64,000 nucleotides of DNA. Source: Methylobacterium radiodurans (GTDB taxonomy: Bacteria > Pseudomonadota > Alphaproteobacteria > Rhizobiales > Beijerinckiaceae). The position numbers and the translations under genes are program-made. The stretch covers positions 1,665,501 through 1,729,500 of the forward strand of contig NZ_CP029551.1 in NCBI RefSeq assembly GCF_003173735.1, read 5' to 3'. Positions 9,033-17,129 of this stretch are shown one piece after another. Position 1 is the stretch's first letter, and each line of letters begins with the position of its first letter. The notes below the pieces were generated by a model. That model was not told the DNA's origin. It ran no database searches and saw only the letters and a program-made list of their open reading frames with translations.

Positions 9033-9348
9033 GCTCTTCGGACTGACAGATTCACTTCATGCCGTTGCCGGCTTTTCGGTTCAGAGGCCGTGGCTTCCCC
9101 TCTCCCGGCCGTGCGGGGAGAGGGCTTCGGCGATCGTGTCGTCGCCGAAGCGAGGCGGCAGCCGGGGGTGAGGGGGCTTGAACGGAGGAGGCTCTGCCGG
9201 AGAAGCCGCCTCACCCCCGCGTCGATCCCTGCGGGATCGCTCGCTCGGCTCGCCCCCGACAAGGGGGGCTCGCCCCTCTCCCCGCGTGCGGGGAGAGGGG
9301 CAGCCGCGTTTCCCGGCGCGACCGACCCAAGGATCGGATACGGCCCCC
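9033..9348. repeat. 316-base intergenic region with inverted palindromic repeats
   Basis: No gene is seen. CCCTCTCCC (9098-9106) pairs with GGGAGAGGG (9116-9124). A perfect 14-bp stem GCCCCTCTCCCCGC (9272-9285) pairs with 9288-9301 across a 2-base loop. Between them, GGGGGTGAGGGGG near 9164 is opposed by CCTCACCCCCG near 9208. The layout is that of a composite repeat bounded by related palindromes. Confidence 0.6.
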
Positions 9349-10317
9349 TCAGCCCCGCGGGAATTCCAGCCCCATCTCGCGGTAGCGCGCGGGGTCGTCG
9401 GCCCAGTTCTCGCGCACCTTCACGTGCAGGAAGAGGTGGACCCGGGCGTCGGCCGCCTCCGCGATCTCGATGCGCGCCGCCTGGCCGATCGCCTTGATGG
9501 TCTGGCCGCCCTTGCCGAGCACGATCGAGCGCTGGCTCTCGCGCTCCACGAAGATCGTCTGCTCGATCCGCACCGAGCCGTCGGGCCGGATCTGCCACTG
9601 GTCGGTCTCGACGGTGGAGCGGTAGGGCAGCTCCTCGTGCAGGCGGTCGTAGATCTTCTCGCGGGTGATCTCGGCGGCGAGCATGCGCAGCGGCGCGTCC
9701 GAGACCTGATCCTCGGGATAGAGCCAGGGCCCCTCGGGCATCAGGGCGGCGAGCGCGCGCTTGAGCGTCTCGACCCCGTCGCCGTTCAGCGCCGAGACCA
9801 TGAAGGTCTGCTCGAAGGGGATGAGCCCATTGAGCCGGGCTGCGAGTTCGAGCAGGCGCTCGCGCGGGATCAGGTCGATCTTGTTGAGGATCAGGATGCG
9901 CGGGCGGCGCACGTCCTTCAGGCGCGCCAGTACCGCCTCGACCTCCTCCTCCACGCCCTTGCGGGCATCGACCAGCAGGCAGACCGCGTCGGCGTCGGCC
10001 GCCCCGCTCCAGGCGGAGTGCACCATGGCCCGGTCGAGACGGCGCTTGGGGGCGAAGATGCCGGGCGTATCGACCAGAACGATCTGTGCCGTGCCCTCGA
10101 TCACGATGCCGCGCACGAGCGCGCGGGTCGTCTGGACCTTGCGCGAGACGATCGAGACCTTGGTGCCGACGAGGCTGTTGAGCAGCGTCGACTTGCCGGC
10201 ATTCGGAACGCCGATCAGCGCGACGAAGCCCGCCCGCGCGCCCTCCGGCGTGCCCGGCAGGGTGCTCGGCAGCGGGGTCGGGGCCTGTTCAGGTGTCTCG
10301 GGTGTATCGTCAGCCAT
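9349..10317 (-). CDS. era: GTPase Era
   Basis: Essential GTPase for 16S rRNA maturation and 30S assembly. The 322-residue protein shows the G1 loop GVPNAGKSTLLN near residue 37, the effector-region TTR segment, G3 DTPGIFAPK and G4 NKID near 150. A C-terminal KH RNA-binding domain follows with GKGGQTIKAIGQAAR. Its start overlaps the end of rnc by 8 bases. It is the last gene of the conserved pdxJ-acpS-lepB-rnc-era order. Confidence 0.96.
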   Translation of the reverse strand: MADDTPETPEQAPTPLPSTLPGTPEGARAGFVALIGVPNAGKSTLLNSLVGTKVSIVSRKVQTTRALVRGIVIEGTAQIVLVDTPGIFAPKRRLDRAMVHSAWSGAADADAVCLLVDARKGVEEEVEAVLARLKDVRRPRILILNKIDLIPRERLLELAARLNGLIPFEQTFMVSALNGDGVETLKRALAALMPEGPWLYPEDQVSDAPLRMLAAEITREKIYDRLHEELPYRSTVETDQWQIRPDGSVRIEQTIFVERESQRSIVLGKGGQTIKAIGQAARIEIAEAADARVHLFLHVKVRENWADDPARYREMGLEFPRG

Positions 10318-11068
10318 CGTTCGGTTCCGTCGGGGCGGGGCCCGCGATGCCCTCGCGCTCCATCAACGCGCGGGCGGCCTCCTGTTCGGCGACCCGCTTG
10401 GAGGGGCCTTCGCCGATCGCGGGCTCCAGCCCCTCGACCTGCGCGGCGATGCGGTAGTGCGGCGCGTGGTCGGGCCCCGAGCGCTCGGCCACCGCGTAGG
10501 TGGGGAGGGGCAGGCTGCGCGCCATCGCCCATTCCTGCAGGGCGGACTTGGCGTCGCGCCCGCGCGGGGCGCCGGTGAGCTCCGCCGGCCGGAACGCCGC
10601 CTCCACGATCGCGCGGGCCGTCGTGTAGCCGGCGTCGAGATAGACCGCGCCGAGGATCGCCTCGCAGACATCGGCCAGGATGGTCTGGTTGCGCCGCGCG
10701 CCCCCGCTGACCTCGCCCTGTCCGAGCATCAGGTGCGGGCCGACCTCCCAGGCGTTCGAGACCGCCGCGCAGGTCTCCCGGCGCACGAGGCCGGCGAGCC
10801 GGCGCGACAGCTCGCCCTCGTCGGCATCGGGCAGCGCGGCGTAGAGGATGTCGGCGACCGCGAGCCCGAGCACCCGGTCGCCGAGAAATTCGAGGCGCTG
10901 GTAGCTGCCGCCGCGCCCGCCCGCCTTGCTCACATGCGTCAGCGCCCGCTCCAGCAGGGAGCGGTCGGCGAAGCTGTGGCCGATGCGGGCCTCCAGCAGG
11001 CCCAGCGGCGGCCTGGGGCGGCGCCCGCGCCGCGCGGCGGCGGAGGGACGCGCGGCGTCGTCGGTCAC
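10310..11068 (-). CDS. rnc: ribonuclease III
   Basis: Double-stranded RNA endonuclease that processes rRNA precursors and some mRNAs. The 252-residue product has the catalytic signature RLEFLGDRVLGLAVAD near residues 58-73 and the second acidic site DVCEAILGAVYLDAG near 130. A C-terminal dsRNA-binding domain (about residues 165-245) includes GPSKRVAEQEAARALM. It starts 10 bases after lepB and overlaps era by 8 bases, so all three are probably cotranslated. Confidence 0.96.
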   Translation of the reverse strand: MTDDAARPSAAARRGRRPRPPLGLLEARIGHSFADRSLLERALTHVSKAGGRGGSYQRLEFLGDRVLGLAVADILYAALPDADEGELSRRLAGLVRRETCAAVSNAWEVGPHLMLGQGEVSGGARRNQTILADVCEAILGAVYLDAGYTTARAIVEAAFRPAELTGAPRGRDAKSALQEWAMARSLPLPTYAVAERSGPDHAPHYRIAAQVEGLEPAIGEGPSKRVAEQEAARALMEREGIAGPAPTEPNDG

Positions 11069-11078
11069 GGGCGGTCCG

Positions 11079-11879
11079 TCAGTTGATGGTGCTGAACAGC
11101 CGGCCCCAGCGCGTCTTGGTCGGCCAGTTCCAGATCTGCCAGGCGGGCGTGCCCTCGTCGATCGAGAAGAAGATCATCTCGGCGCGGCCGACGAAGTTCT
11201 CGAACGGCACGTAGCCCACGTTGGCGAGGTCGCGCGAATCGGTGGAGTTGTCGCGGTTGTCGCCCATCATGAAGTAGTGGCCGGCCGGGACGGTGTAGAG
11301 TTCGGTCTTGTCCCAGAAGCCGTTGTCGCCGTTGATCTCGATCACCCGGTGGGTGACGCCGCCGGGCAGCGTCTCGTTGTACTGGGGGACCTTGGTGACC
11401 TGCCCGTAGGCGTCGAGCGTCTCGTAGTCGGCGATGCGCTCGCGCTTGACCGGCTTGCCGTTGATGTTGAGCACGCCCTCGATCACCTGGATCTTGTCGC
11501 CGGGCAGGCCGATCACGCGCTTGATGTAGTCGGTCGCGTTGTCCTTCGGCAGCTTGAACACCGCGATGTCGCCGCGCTTCGGCTCGGCCCCCCAGATGCG
11601 GCCGCTCGCCTTGATCGGGATGTACTCGCTCAGGGGCAGCGAGTATTTCGAGTAGCCGTAGGAGTACTTCGAGACGAACAGGTAGTCGCCCACCAGGAGC
11701 GTCGGAACCAGCGACGAGGAGGGGATGTTGAAGGGCTGGAACAGCAGCGTGCGCACCACGAGCGCGATCAGCAGTGCCTGGATGCCGACCTTCAGGGTCT
11801 CGCGGGTGCTGGCCCAGACCCCGGTGTCGCCGCCGCCGGCCTGGTGCTCTCGGTCGTGATCCACGCGCGCGTGTTCCAT
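11079..11879 (-). CDS. lepB: signal peptidase I
   Basis: Inner-membrane protease that removes signal peptides from exported proteins. The 266-residue protein has one N-terminal membrane segment (about residues 31-48), followed by IPSSSLVPTL with the catalytic serine at about position 56. The general base lysine lies in YIKRVIGLPGD at about 120, and the later box GDNRDNSTDSR is present. The start at 11879 is chosen because upstream in-frame sequence runs back through acpS. It precedes rnc and era, the usual arrangement. Confidence 0.95.
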   Translation of the reverse strand: MEHARVDHDREHQAGGGDTGVWASTRETLKVGIQALLIALVVRTLLFQPFNIPSSSLVPTLLVGDYLFVSKYSYGYSKYSLPLSEYIPIKASGRIWGAEPKRGDIAVFKLPKDNATDYIKRVIGLPGDKIQVIEGVLNINGKPVKRERIADYETLDAYGQVTKVPQYNETLPGGVTHRVIEINGDNGFWDKTELYTVPAGHYFMMGDNRDNSTDSRDLANVGYVPFENFVGRAEMIFFSIDEGTPAWQIWNWPTKTRWGRLFSTIN

Positions 11880-12052
11880 CAGCTCGATCCCGTGGCCGGC
11901 GATGCCCGGTGGGACATCCGGCCGAGCGCGGCCGCCCGGGCCAGCTTTGCCGGAGCCGGAGCCCTCGGGATTAAGCCGCGATCGTGTCCGCAGAATGCGG
12001 CGGTCTAGACCAAGCGCCGTCGCCCCGCAACGCAGGCCCCGCGCTGGAGCGC

Positions 12053-12460
12053 TCAGGATGTGCCGGAGGGCACCGCCTCCACGATCACGAAGGCTTGCGC
12101 CAGCGGGGGGTCGTCGGTGAGCGTGACGTGGATCCGGGCCTCGTGGCCGGCCGGCACAATGGCGCGGAGCCGCGCCTCGGCGCCCCCCGTGAGGCGCAGC
12201 GTCGGCGCGCCGGTCGCCAGGTTTACCACCTCCATGTCGCGCCAGAACACGCCGTGGCTGAGGCCGGTGCCGAGGGCCTTGGCGCAGGCCTCCTTGGCGG
12301 CGAAGCGCCGCGCGTAGGAGGGTGCGCGGGCGGCGCGCCGGTCGCACTTGGCCCGCTCGCCCTCGGTGAAGACCCGGTGGGTAAAGCGCTCGCCGAAGCG
12401 CTCCAGCGAGCGCTCGATGCGCCGGATGTCGCAGAGGTCGGAGCCGATGCCGATGATCAT
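12053..12460 (-). CDS. acpS: holo-[acyl-carrier-protein] synthase
   Basis: Transfers phosphopantetheine from CoA to acyl carrier protein. The 135-residue protein begins with [16 protein letters not shown], carrying the metal-binding aspartate, and contains the second signature [15 protein letters not shown] near residue 50. Its ATG overlaps the pdxJ stop as ATGA, so the two genes are translationally coupled. A 173-base gap with no recognisable gene separates it from lepB. Confidence 0.95.
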   Translation of the reverse strand: MIIGIGSDLCDIRRIERSLERFGERFTHRVFTEGERAKCDRRAARAPSYARRFAAKEACAKALGTGLSHGVFWRDMEVVNLATGAPTLRLTGGAEARLRAIVPAGHEARIHVTLTDDPPLAQAFVIVEAVPSGTS

Positions 12461-13233
12461 GCGCGAACCACGCCCTCGCGTGCAGAGTCCTCGCGAGCCC
12501 GGTCCATCGCGGCCCGCATGTCGCGCACTGCCTGGGGCAGGCCGACGAAGATCGCCTCGGCGATCAGCGCATGGCCGATATTGAGTTCGCGGATCTCAGG
12601 GACCGCTGCGACCGGGCCGACGCTGTCGAGCGTCAGGCCGTGGCCCGCGTGGATCTCCAGGCCGAGGCCGGCCCCGTGCGCCACCGCGCGGGTGATCCGG
12701 GCGAGCTCGTGGGCGATCCGCGTGCGATCGCCCGCCACCACCGCCTCGCAGTAGCTGCCGGTGTGCAGCTCGACCACCGGGGCGCCCAGGGCGTGGGCTG
12801 CCTCCATCACTGCGGGCTCCGGCTCCACGAAGAGCGAGACCCGGATGCCGGCCTCCGCCAAGTGCCGGATGCGGGGCGCGAGATGGTCCCGCCCGCCCAC
12901 GATGTCGAGCCCGCCCTCGGTGGTGCGCTCCTCGCGCTTCTCCGGAACGAGGCAGGCGGCGTGGGGGCGCAGCTCCACGGCGAGCCCCACCATCTCGTCG
13001 GTTGCCGCCATCTCGAAGTTGAGCGGCACGGACAACTTGGCCTTCAGCGCCCGCATGTCGGCGTCGCGGATGTGGCGCCGGTCTTCGCGCAGATGCGCGG
13101 TGATGCCGTCGGCGCCCGCCTCGACGGCCAGGATCGCGGCCCGCACCGGGTCCGGATAGGCCTCGCCTCGGGCGTTCCGCACCGTGGCGACGTGGTCGAT
13201 GTTGACGCCGAGGCGAAGCGTGTGAGCGCTCAT
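12457..13233 (-). CDS. pdxJ: pyridoxine 5'-phosphate synthase
   Basis: Condenses 1-deoxyxylulose 5-phosphate with 3-amino-2-oxopropyl phosphate to form pyridoxine phosphate in de novo vitamin B6 synthesis. The 258-residue TIM-barrel protein starts [18 protein letters not shown]. It has [15 protein letters not shown] near 45 and the phosphate-binding end [14 protein letters not shown] near 225. The ATG at 13233 is preferred over an upstream in-frame ATG whose extra residues do not match the family. It shares the metabolite DXP with dxr in this window. Confidence 0.95.
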   Translation of the reverse strand: MSAHTLRLGVNIDHVATVRNARGEAYPDPVRAAILAVEAGADGITAHLREDRRHIRDADMRALKAKLSVPLNFEMAATDEMVGLAVELRPHAACLVPEKREERTTEGGLDIVGGRDHLAPRIRHLAEAGIRVSLFVEPEPAVMEAAHALGAPVVELHTGSYCEAVVAGDRTRIAHELARITRAVAHGAGLGLEIHAGHGLTLDSVGPVAAVPEIRELNIGHALIAEAIFVGLPQAVRDMRAAMDRAREDSAREGVVRA

Positions 13234-13339
13234 GGGTCCGTGGTTCCGATCCTTCGCGCCACACCTGTCGATTGCCGCGCCCGGCCGCAAGCCCCACATC
13301 GCGGTACGGCGACGCTCCCGTCGCGATCAGGAGGCGGCA

Positions 13340-13714
13340 ATGGGGTTTCTCGACGGCCTGCTCGGCCACGGCAGCGACCTGAAGCCCGGCGAGGTCGACG
13401 AGCAGATCTCCGGCATCCTGGTCGAGGGTGAGCCGGTGCGCGTCGCCTTCCGGGTGATCCGCGACCTCTTCGTCTTCACCGACCGGCGCCTGATCCTGGT
13501 CGATCGCCAGGGTCTCACCGGCCGCAAGGTCGAGTATCTGACCGTGCCGTACCGGGCGATCACCTCGTTCTCGGTCGAGACCGCCGGCAGTTTCGACCTC
13601 GATTCGGAGCTGAAGATCTGGGTCTCGGGGCGGCCCGAGCCGATTCAGCGAACGCTCCGGCGGGGGGCGAACGTGCTCGGCATCCAGCAGGCCATCGCCG
13701 CCTCGCTGAAGTGA
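13340..13714 (+). CDS. bacterial PH-domain protein
   Basis: A soluble 124-residue protein whose central part (VRVAFRVIRDLFVFTDRRLILVDRQ cut here as two parts: VRVAFRVIRD and FVFTDRRLILVD) fits the bacterial pleckstrin-homology fold. The strand-turn phrase FTDRRLI is typical of that family. Function of these small PH proteins is not established. It is divergent from pdxJ, with GGAGG about 6 bases before the ATG. The alternative, an unrelated small beta-rich protein, cannot be excluded. Confidence 0.7.
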   Translation: MGFLDGLLGHGSDLKPGEVDEQISGILVEGEPVRVAFRVIRDLFVFTDRRLILVDRQGLTGRKVEYLTVPYRAITSFSVETAGSFDLDSELKIWVSGRPEPIQRTLRRGANVLGIQQAIAASLK

Positions 13715-13816
13715 GGGGACGGGGCGCGGGCACTCGGTTGTTCCGTGCCCGCAACACCCCTAAATCGGTCCCTCCGCCGCGTGTCGGGCGGGGCGAAGGG
13801 GCGGAATCTCGGGGCC

Positions 13817-14635
13817 ATGTGCGAATTGCTGGGCATGAGCGCGAACGTGCCCACCGACATCCGCTTCTCCTTCGCGGCCCTGGCGCGCCGCGGCGGCGAG
13901 ACCGGCCCGCACGCGGACGGCTGGGGCATCAGCTTCTACGAGGGGCGCGGCCAGCGGAGTTTCCACGAGCCCGAGCCCTCGGCCCGCTCGGAACTCGCCA
14001 AGTTCCTGCGCAGCGCGGCGATCAAGAGCCGCATCGTGATCGCCCATGTGCGCAAGGCCAATCGCGGGCGCGTCAGCCTGGAGAACACTCACCCGTTCAC
14101 CCGCGAGCTCTGGGGCCGGGCCTGGACCTTCGCGCATAACGGGCAGCTGAAGGGCGTGAAGCGGCTGCCGCTCGGCGCCTTCACGCCGGTCGGCTCCACC
14201 GACAGCGAGCACGCCTTCTGCTGGATGCTGGGCCGGCTCCAGGCCCGCTTCCGCAGCCTGCCGGCACCCGCCGTGCTCGACCGGGCGGTGGCCGGGCTCT
14301 GCGCCGAGCTGCACGCGCTCGGCGTGTTCAACATGCTGCTCACCGACAGCCGCACCCTCTACGCCCATTGCGGCAAGCGGCTCTGCTACCTCACCCGCCG
14401 GGCGCCCTTCGGCACCGCGACCCTGGTCGACGAGGACTGGCGGGTCGACTTCGCCCAGGAGACCACCGAGCGCGACGTCGTGACCGTGGTGGCCACCCAG
14501 GCGCTGACCCGCGACGAGTGCTGGACGGACCTCGCGCGGGGCGACGTGCTGTCGCTGCGCGACGGCGCGATCCGGCTGATCCGGCCCGGCACGCGGGGGC
14601 GGCCCGCGGAGGTGACCGAGGTCGCCGCCTGTTGA
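13817..14635 (+). CDS. class II glutamine amidotransferase (YafJ-like)
   Basis: An N-terminal-nucleophile amidotransferase of 272 residues. Removal of Met1 would expose Cys2 in MCELLGMS, the expected catalytic residue. Family motifs follow: HADGWGISFYEG near 35, AHVRKANRGRVSLENTHPF near 76 and the oxyanion-hole region FAHNGQLKG near 107. The substrate that receives ammonia is unknown; EgtC and YafJ proteins share this layout. The start at 13817 is required to place Cys at position 2. Confidence 0.87.
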   Translation: MCELLGMSANVPTDIRFSFAALARRGGETGPHADGWGISFYEGRGQRSFHEPEPSARSELAKFLRSAAIKSRIVIAHVRKANRGRVSLENTHPFTRELWGRAWTFAHNGQLKGVKRLPLGAFTPVGSTDSEHAFCWMLGRLQARFRSLPAPAVLDRAVAGLCAELHALGVFNMLLTDSRTLYAHCGKRLCYLTRRAPFGTATLVDEDWRVDFAQETTERDVVTVVATQALTRDECWTDLARGDVLSLRDGAIRLIRPGTRGRPAEVTEVAAC

Positions 14636-14804
14636 GCGCGGGGCACGCCCGGCCGCAAACGGACCGGCGAAGGTGCATGGCAGGGGCCGATGCGCTACAA
14701 CGCATGTCAAGAGAGGATCGGGCCGGCAGCCTGCCGCCACACGGTCCACGCGCCGGGTCCGGACCGCCTGGCGCGCCCTGCCGCCGAACACGAAGCGACG
14801 TGCC

Positions 14805-15548
14805 ATGACCCGCGACGAGACCGACAACGTCCTCTACCGCGACCCGGACGGTGAGATACCCGGCCGGCCGAACCTCCCCCACGCGATCCGCGCCCATCTC
14901 GGCGACCACCTGCGCGACACCTACGAGCGCCTGGGCGCCGAGGAGATGCCGACCCGCTTCGCCGAGCTGATCGACCAGCTGGAGGCGGCGCTGCGCGCCC
15001 GCGGCGAGGCGATCGAGCCGGAATTCCGCAACGGCCTCCTGGCGGCGGTGCCGTCCTTGCGCGCCTTCGCGCTCTCGCTGACCTCGAATCCGGCCCGCTC
15101 GGACGACCTCGTGCAGGACACGCTGCTCAAGGGCTGGCAGCACCGCGCCCGCTTCCAGCCGGGCACGAACCTCAACGCGTGGCTCTTCACCATCCTGCGC
15201 AACATCTTCTACTCGGATCACCGCAAGCGCGTGCGCGAGGTCGAGGACCAGGACGGCTCCTACGCCGCTCGGCTCGCCACCGCGCCGCACCAGGGCGACC
15301 GGCTCGACGTCGAGGACCTGCAGAGCGCGCTGGCCAAGCTCCCCCCGGACCAGCGCGAGGCCCTGGTGCTCGTCGGCGCCGAGGGCGTCTCCTACGAGGA
15401 GGCCGCCGCGATCATGGGCTGCAAGGTCGGCACCGTGAAGAGCCGCGTCAGCCGCGCCCGCGGGCGGCTCGCCGAGCTTCTCGGCTACGACGAGGAGGAT
15501 CTTGGCTCCGACCGCTTCATCAAGTCGGCGATGCCGGGCGAGGGCTGA
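14805..15548 (+). CDS. fused NepR-like anti-sigma segment and EcfG-type sigma factor
   Basis: A 247-residue protein with two parts. Residues about 24-66 (LPHAIRAHLGDHLRDTYER ... MPTRFAELIDQLE) match the pattern of NepR, the anti-sigma factor of the alphaproteobacterial general stress response. Residues 73-143 form sigma region 2 (AFALSLTSNPARSDDLVQDT, NAWLFTILRNIF). Residues 168-226 form region 4 (LPPDQREALVLV, SYEEAAAIMGCKVGTVKSR), both of EcfG type. In the known system NepR is a separate protein that binds EcfG until phosphorylated PhyR removes it. Here both lie in one frame with no internal stop. No phyR or stress histidine kinase is adjacent. Confidence 0.85.
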   Translation: MTRDETDNVLYRDPDGEIPGRPNLPHAIRAHLGDHLRDTYERLGAEEMPTRFAELIDQLEAALRARGEAIEPEFRNGLLAAVPSLRAFALSLTSNPARSDDLVQDTLLKGWQHRARFQPGTNLNAWLFTILRNIFYSDHRKRVREVEDQDGSYAARLATAPHQGDRLDVEDLQSALAKLPPDQREALVLVGAEGVSYEEAAAIMGCKVGTVKSRVSRARGRLAELLGYDEEDLGSDRFIKSAMPGEG

Positions 15549-15564
15549 TCGCGCCCTCAACGGA

Positions 15565-15602
15565 CCGCCGCGCGATGGCGCGGCGGCCAAGATGATTTTT
15601 TG
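15565..15602 (+). terminator. terminator after the sigma factor gene
   Basis: A perfect 9-bp stem CCGCCGCGC / GCGCGGCGG with a GATG loop ends at 15586. A run of T follows about 9 bases later at 15596-15602. The spacing before the T run is longer than ideal, so efficiency is uncertain. Confidence 0.5.
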
Positions 15603-15688
15603 ACGCATCCGTTTCGGGACTTGGCGCGTTACCGCCTCGAACTTCGCTGCATCACGGTGCGGCGAACGTCCCAAAGACGGAGACTTTC

Positions 15689-16102
15689 ATGCGCATCAAG
15701 ACCCTCATCGCCGCCTCGGCGCTCGCCCTCTCGCTGCCGCTGGCCGCCCAGGCTCAGGGCACCATTCCGGGCGCCGAGCGCGGCGCGGCTGCCGGTGCCG
15801 ATGCGGCCGGTCCGATCGGCGGCATCGTCGGCGGCGCGGTGGGCGCGGCGACCGGCACGGTCGGCGGCATCCTGGGCGTCGACATGGCCCCCCGCTTCCG
15901 CTCCTACGTGCGCGAGCGCAACGTGCGCTCCTATGACTATGACGGCCGCGTCGGCGTCGGCACCACCCTGCCGGCCTCGGGCGTGACCTACTACGAGGTG
16001 CCGGACGAGTACCGCGTGCGTCCGGGCTACCGCTACACGGTCGTGAACGACCGTCCGGTGCTGGTCGATCGTAGCCACCGCATCGTCGAGGTCATCGACT
16101 AA
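15689..16102 (+). CDS. DUF1236 family secreted protein
   Basis: A 137-residue exported protein of unknown function. A signal peptide (MRIKTLIAASALALSLPLAA, cleavage likely after AQA) is followed by a glycine/alanine-rich stretch. The DUF1236 core comes last, with YVRERNVRSYDY, YYEVPDEYRVRPGYRYTVVN and a closing RIVEVID. DUF1236 proteins are widespread in Hyphomicrobiales. It sits between the fused sigma factor and a second NepR-like gene, so stress control is conceivable but not shown. Confidence 0.83.
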   Translation: MRIKTLIAASALALSLPLAAQAQGTIPGAERGAAAGADAAGPIGGIVGGAVGAATGTVGGILGVDMAPRFRSYVRERNVRSYDYDGRVGVGTTLPASGVTYYEVPDEYRVRPGYRYTVVNDRPVLVDRSHRIVEVID

Positions 16103-16146
16103 GACGCCTGGTCAAGACGCGGGCCCGGTCTCGCAACTGGCCTTCA

Positions 16147-16180
16147 GGCCCCGGAGCCCCGCGCTCCGGGGCCTTTTCTT
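16147..16180 (+). terminator. rho-independent terminator after the DUF1236 gene
   Basis: A perfect 10-bp stem GGCCCCGGAG / CTCCGGGGCC with a 7-base loop is followed directly by TTTTCTTT. It lies 45 bases after the stop codon. Confidence 0.88.
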
Positions 16181-16283
16181 TGGGTAGAAGCGGCACGTGC
16201 GGGGCGAGCGCCGGTCTCGCGCGGGATTGCCGCAACGCGCGTCCCTGGGATGCGTTGACGGGCGCGACGACAGGAGATCTCTG

Positions 16284-16559
16284 ATGGACGGCGGCGACAA
16301 GGCGAAGCTTCCCGAGCCGGTGCGCGACCATCTCGGCCAGCAACTGCGCGGCGCGCTGCCCGTCGATGGCGGCAAGCCCGAATTCCTCGGCGACGAGCCG
16401 GTGCCCCAAGAATTCGCCCCCCAGATCGCCAAGCTCGAGACGCGGCTCAAGACCCACGAGGAGGGCACGGTCGCGGTCGAGCACGCGCTCGACCGCATCC
16501 TCGACGCCTTCGGGATCGACCCGGAGGCGCAGAAGAAGGACGGGGCAGCGCAATCCTGA
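16284..16559 (+). CDS. small NepR-like protein
   Basis: A 91-residue soluble acidic protein, preceded by AGGAG. Its residues LPEPVRDHLGQQLRG and VPQEFAPQIAKLETRL align with the two helices of the NepR-like segment fused to the sigma factor upstream (LPHAIRAHLGDHLRD and MPTRFAELIDQLEAAL). About half the positions in each short block are identical. The linker between the blocks is longer than in classical NepR (about 14 residues between the LR and PVP elements). A role as an anti-sigma factor or decoy is inferred from these short matches and from proximity, and is not certain. Confidence 0.6.
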   Translation: MDGGDKAKLPEPVRDHLGQQLRGALPVDGGKPEFLGDEPVPQEFAPQIAKLETRLKTHEEGTVAVEHALDRILDAFGIDPEAQKKDGAAQS

Positions 16560-16592
16560 CGGCCGGTTGCCACGCTCCGGATCCGTGGCGGC

Positions 16593-17021
16593 TCACACCT
16601 TCGGCTTGGCCGCCAGGATGTCGCGGATCTCGCCCAGCAGCTTCACGTCGGCGGGCAGTTCGGCGACCGGCTCGGGCTTCTTCTCCTCCGCGTGCTGCAG
16701 CCGGTTCATCGCCCGGATGACGAGGAACAGCACGAAGGCGACGATCAGGAAGTTGAGCGCCACGGTGATGAACTGCCCGTAGCCGAGCACCGCGCCCTGC
16801 TTCTTGGCCTCCGCGTAGGAGAGACCGGTCTGCACCTTCCCGGAGAGCGGGATGTAGTAGTTCGAGAAGTCGAGACCGCCCGTGATCGCGCCGATCACCG
16901 GCATGAACAGGTCCTGGACCGCCGAGGTTACGATCGCCCCGAAGGCGGCACCGATGATCACGCCGACCGCGAGATCGACCACGTTGCCCCGCAACGCGAA
17001 CTTTTTGAACTCTTCCACCAT
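16593..17021 (-). CDS. mscL: large-conductance mechanosensitive channel
   Basis: Homopentameric inner-membrane channel that opens at extreme turgor to release solutes. The 142-residue protein starts with the amphipathic [20 protein letters not shown] and first membrane helix. A second helix ([18 protein letters not shown], about 88-105) and a charged cytoplasmic C-terminal helix follow. The length matches the family. It is convergent with the small NepR-like gene. Confidence 0.95.
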   Translation of the reverse strand: MVEEFKKFALRGNVVDLAVGVIIGAAFGAIVTSAVQDLFMPVIGAITGGLDFSNYYIPLSGKVQTGLSYAEAKKQGAVLGYGQFITVALNFLIVAFVLFLVIRAMNRLQHAEEKKPEPVAELPADVKLLGEIRDILAAKPKV

Positions 17022-17129
17022 TCCGGCCTCCGCAGCGGATGATTCTCCGCTGCACGGTGACCTGCCGGCCTGCGGCGCACCAGGGCGCGACGCCGCCGTC
17101 CACCGCCAATCGAGCCCTGGTGCCGGTCG

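Noticed and set aside
9097..9301. Possible CRISPR-like repeats
   Set aside because: The palindromes are few and irregularly spaced, with no regular repeat-spacer layout, and no cas gene is in the window.
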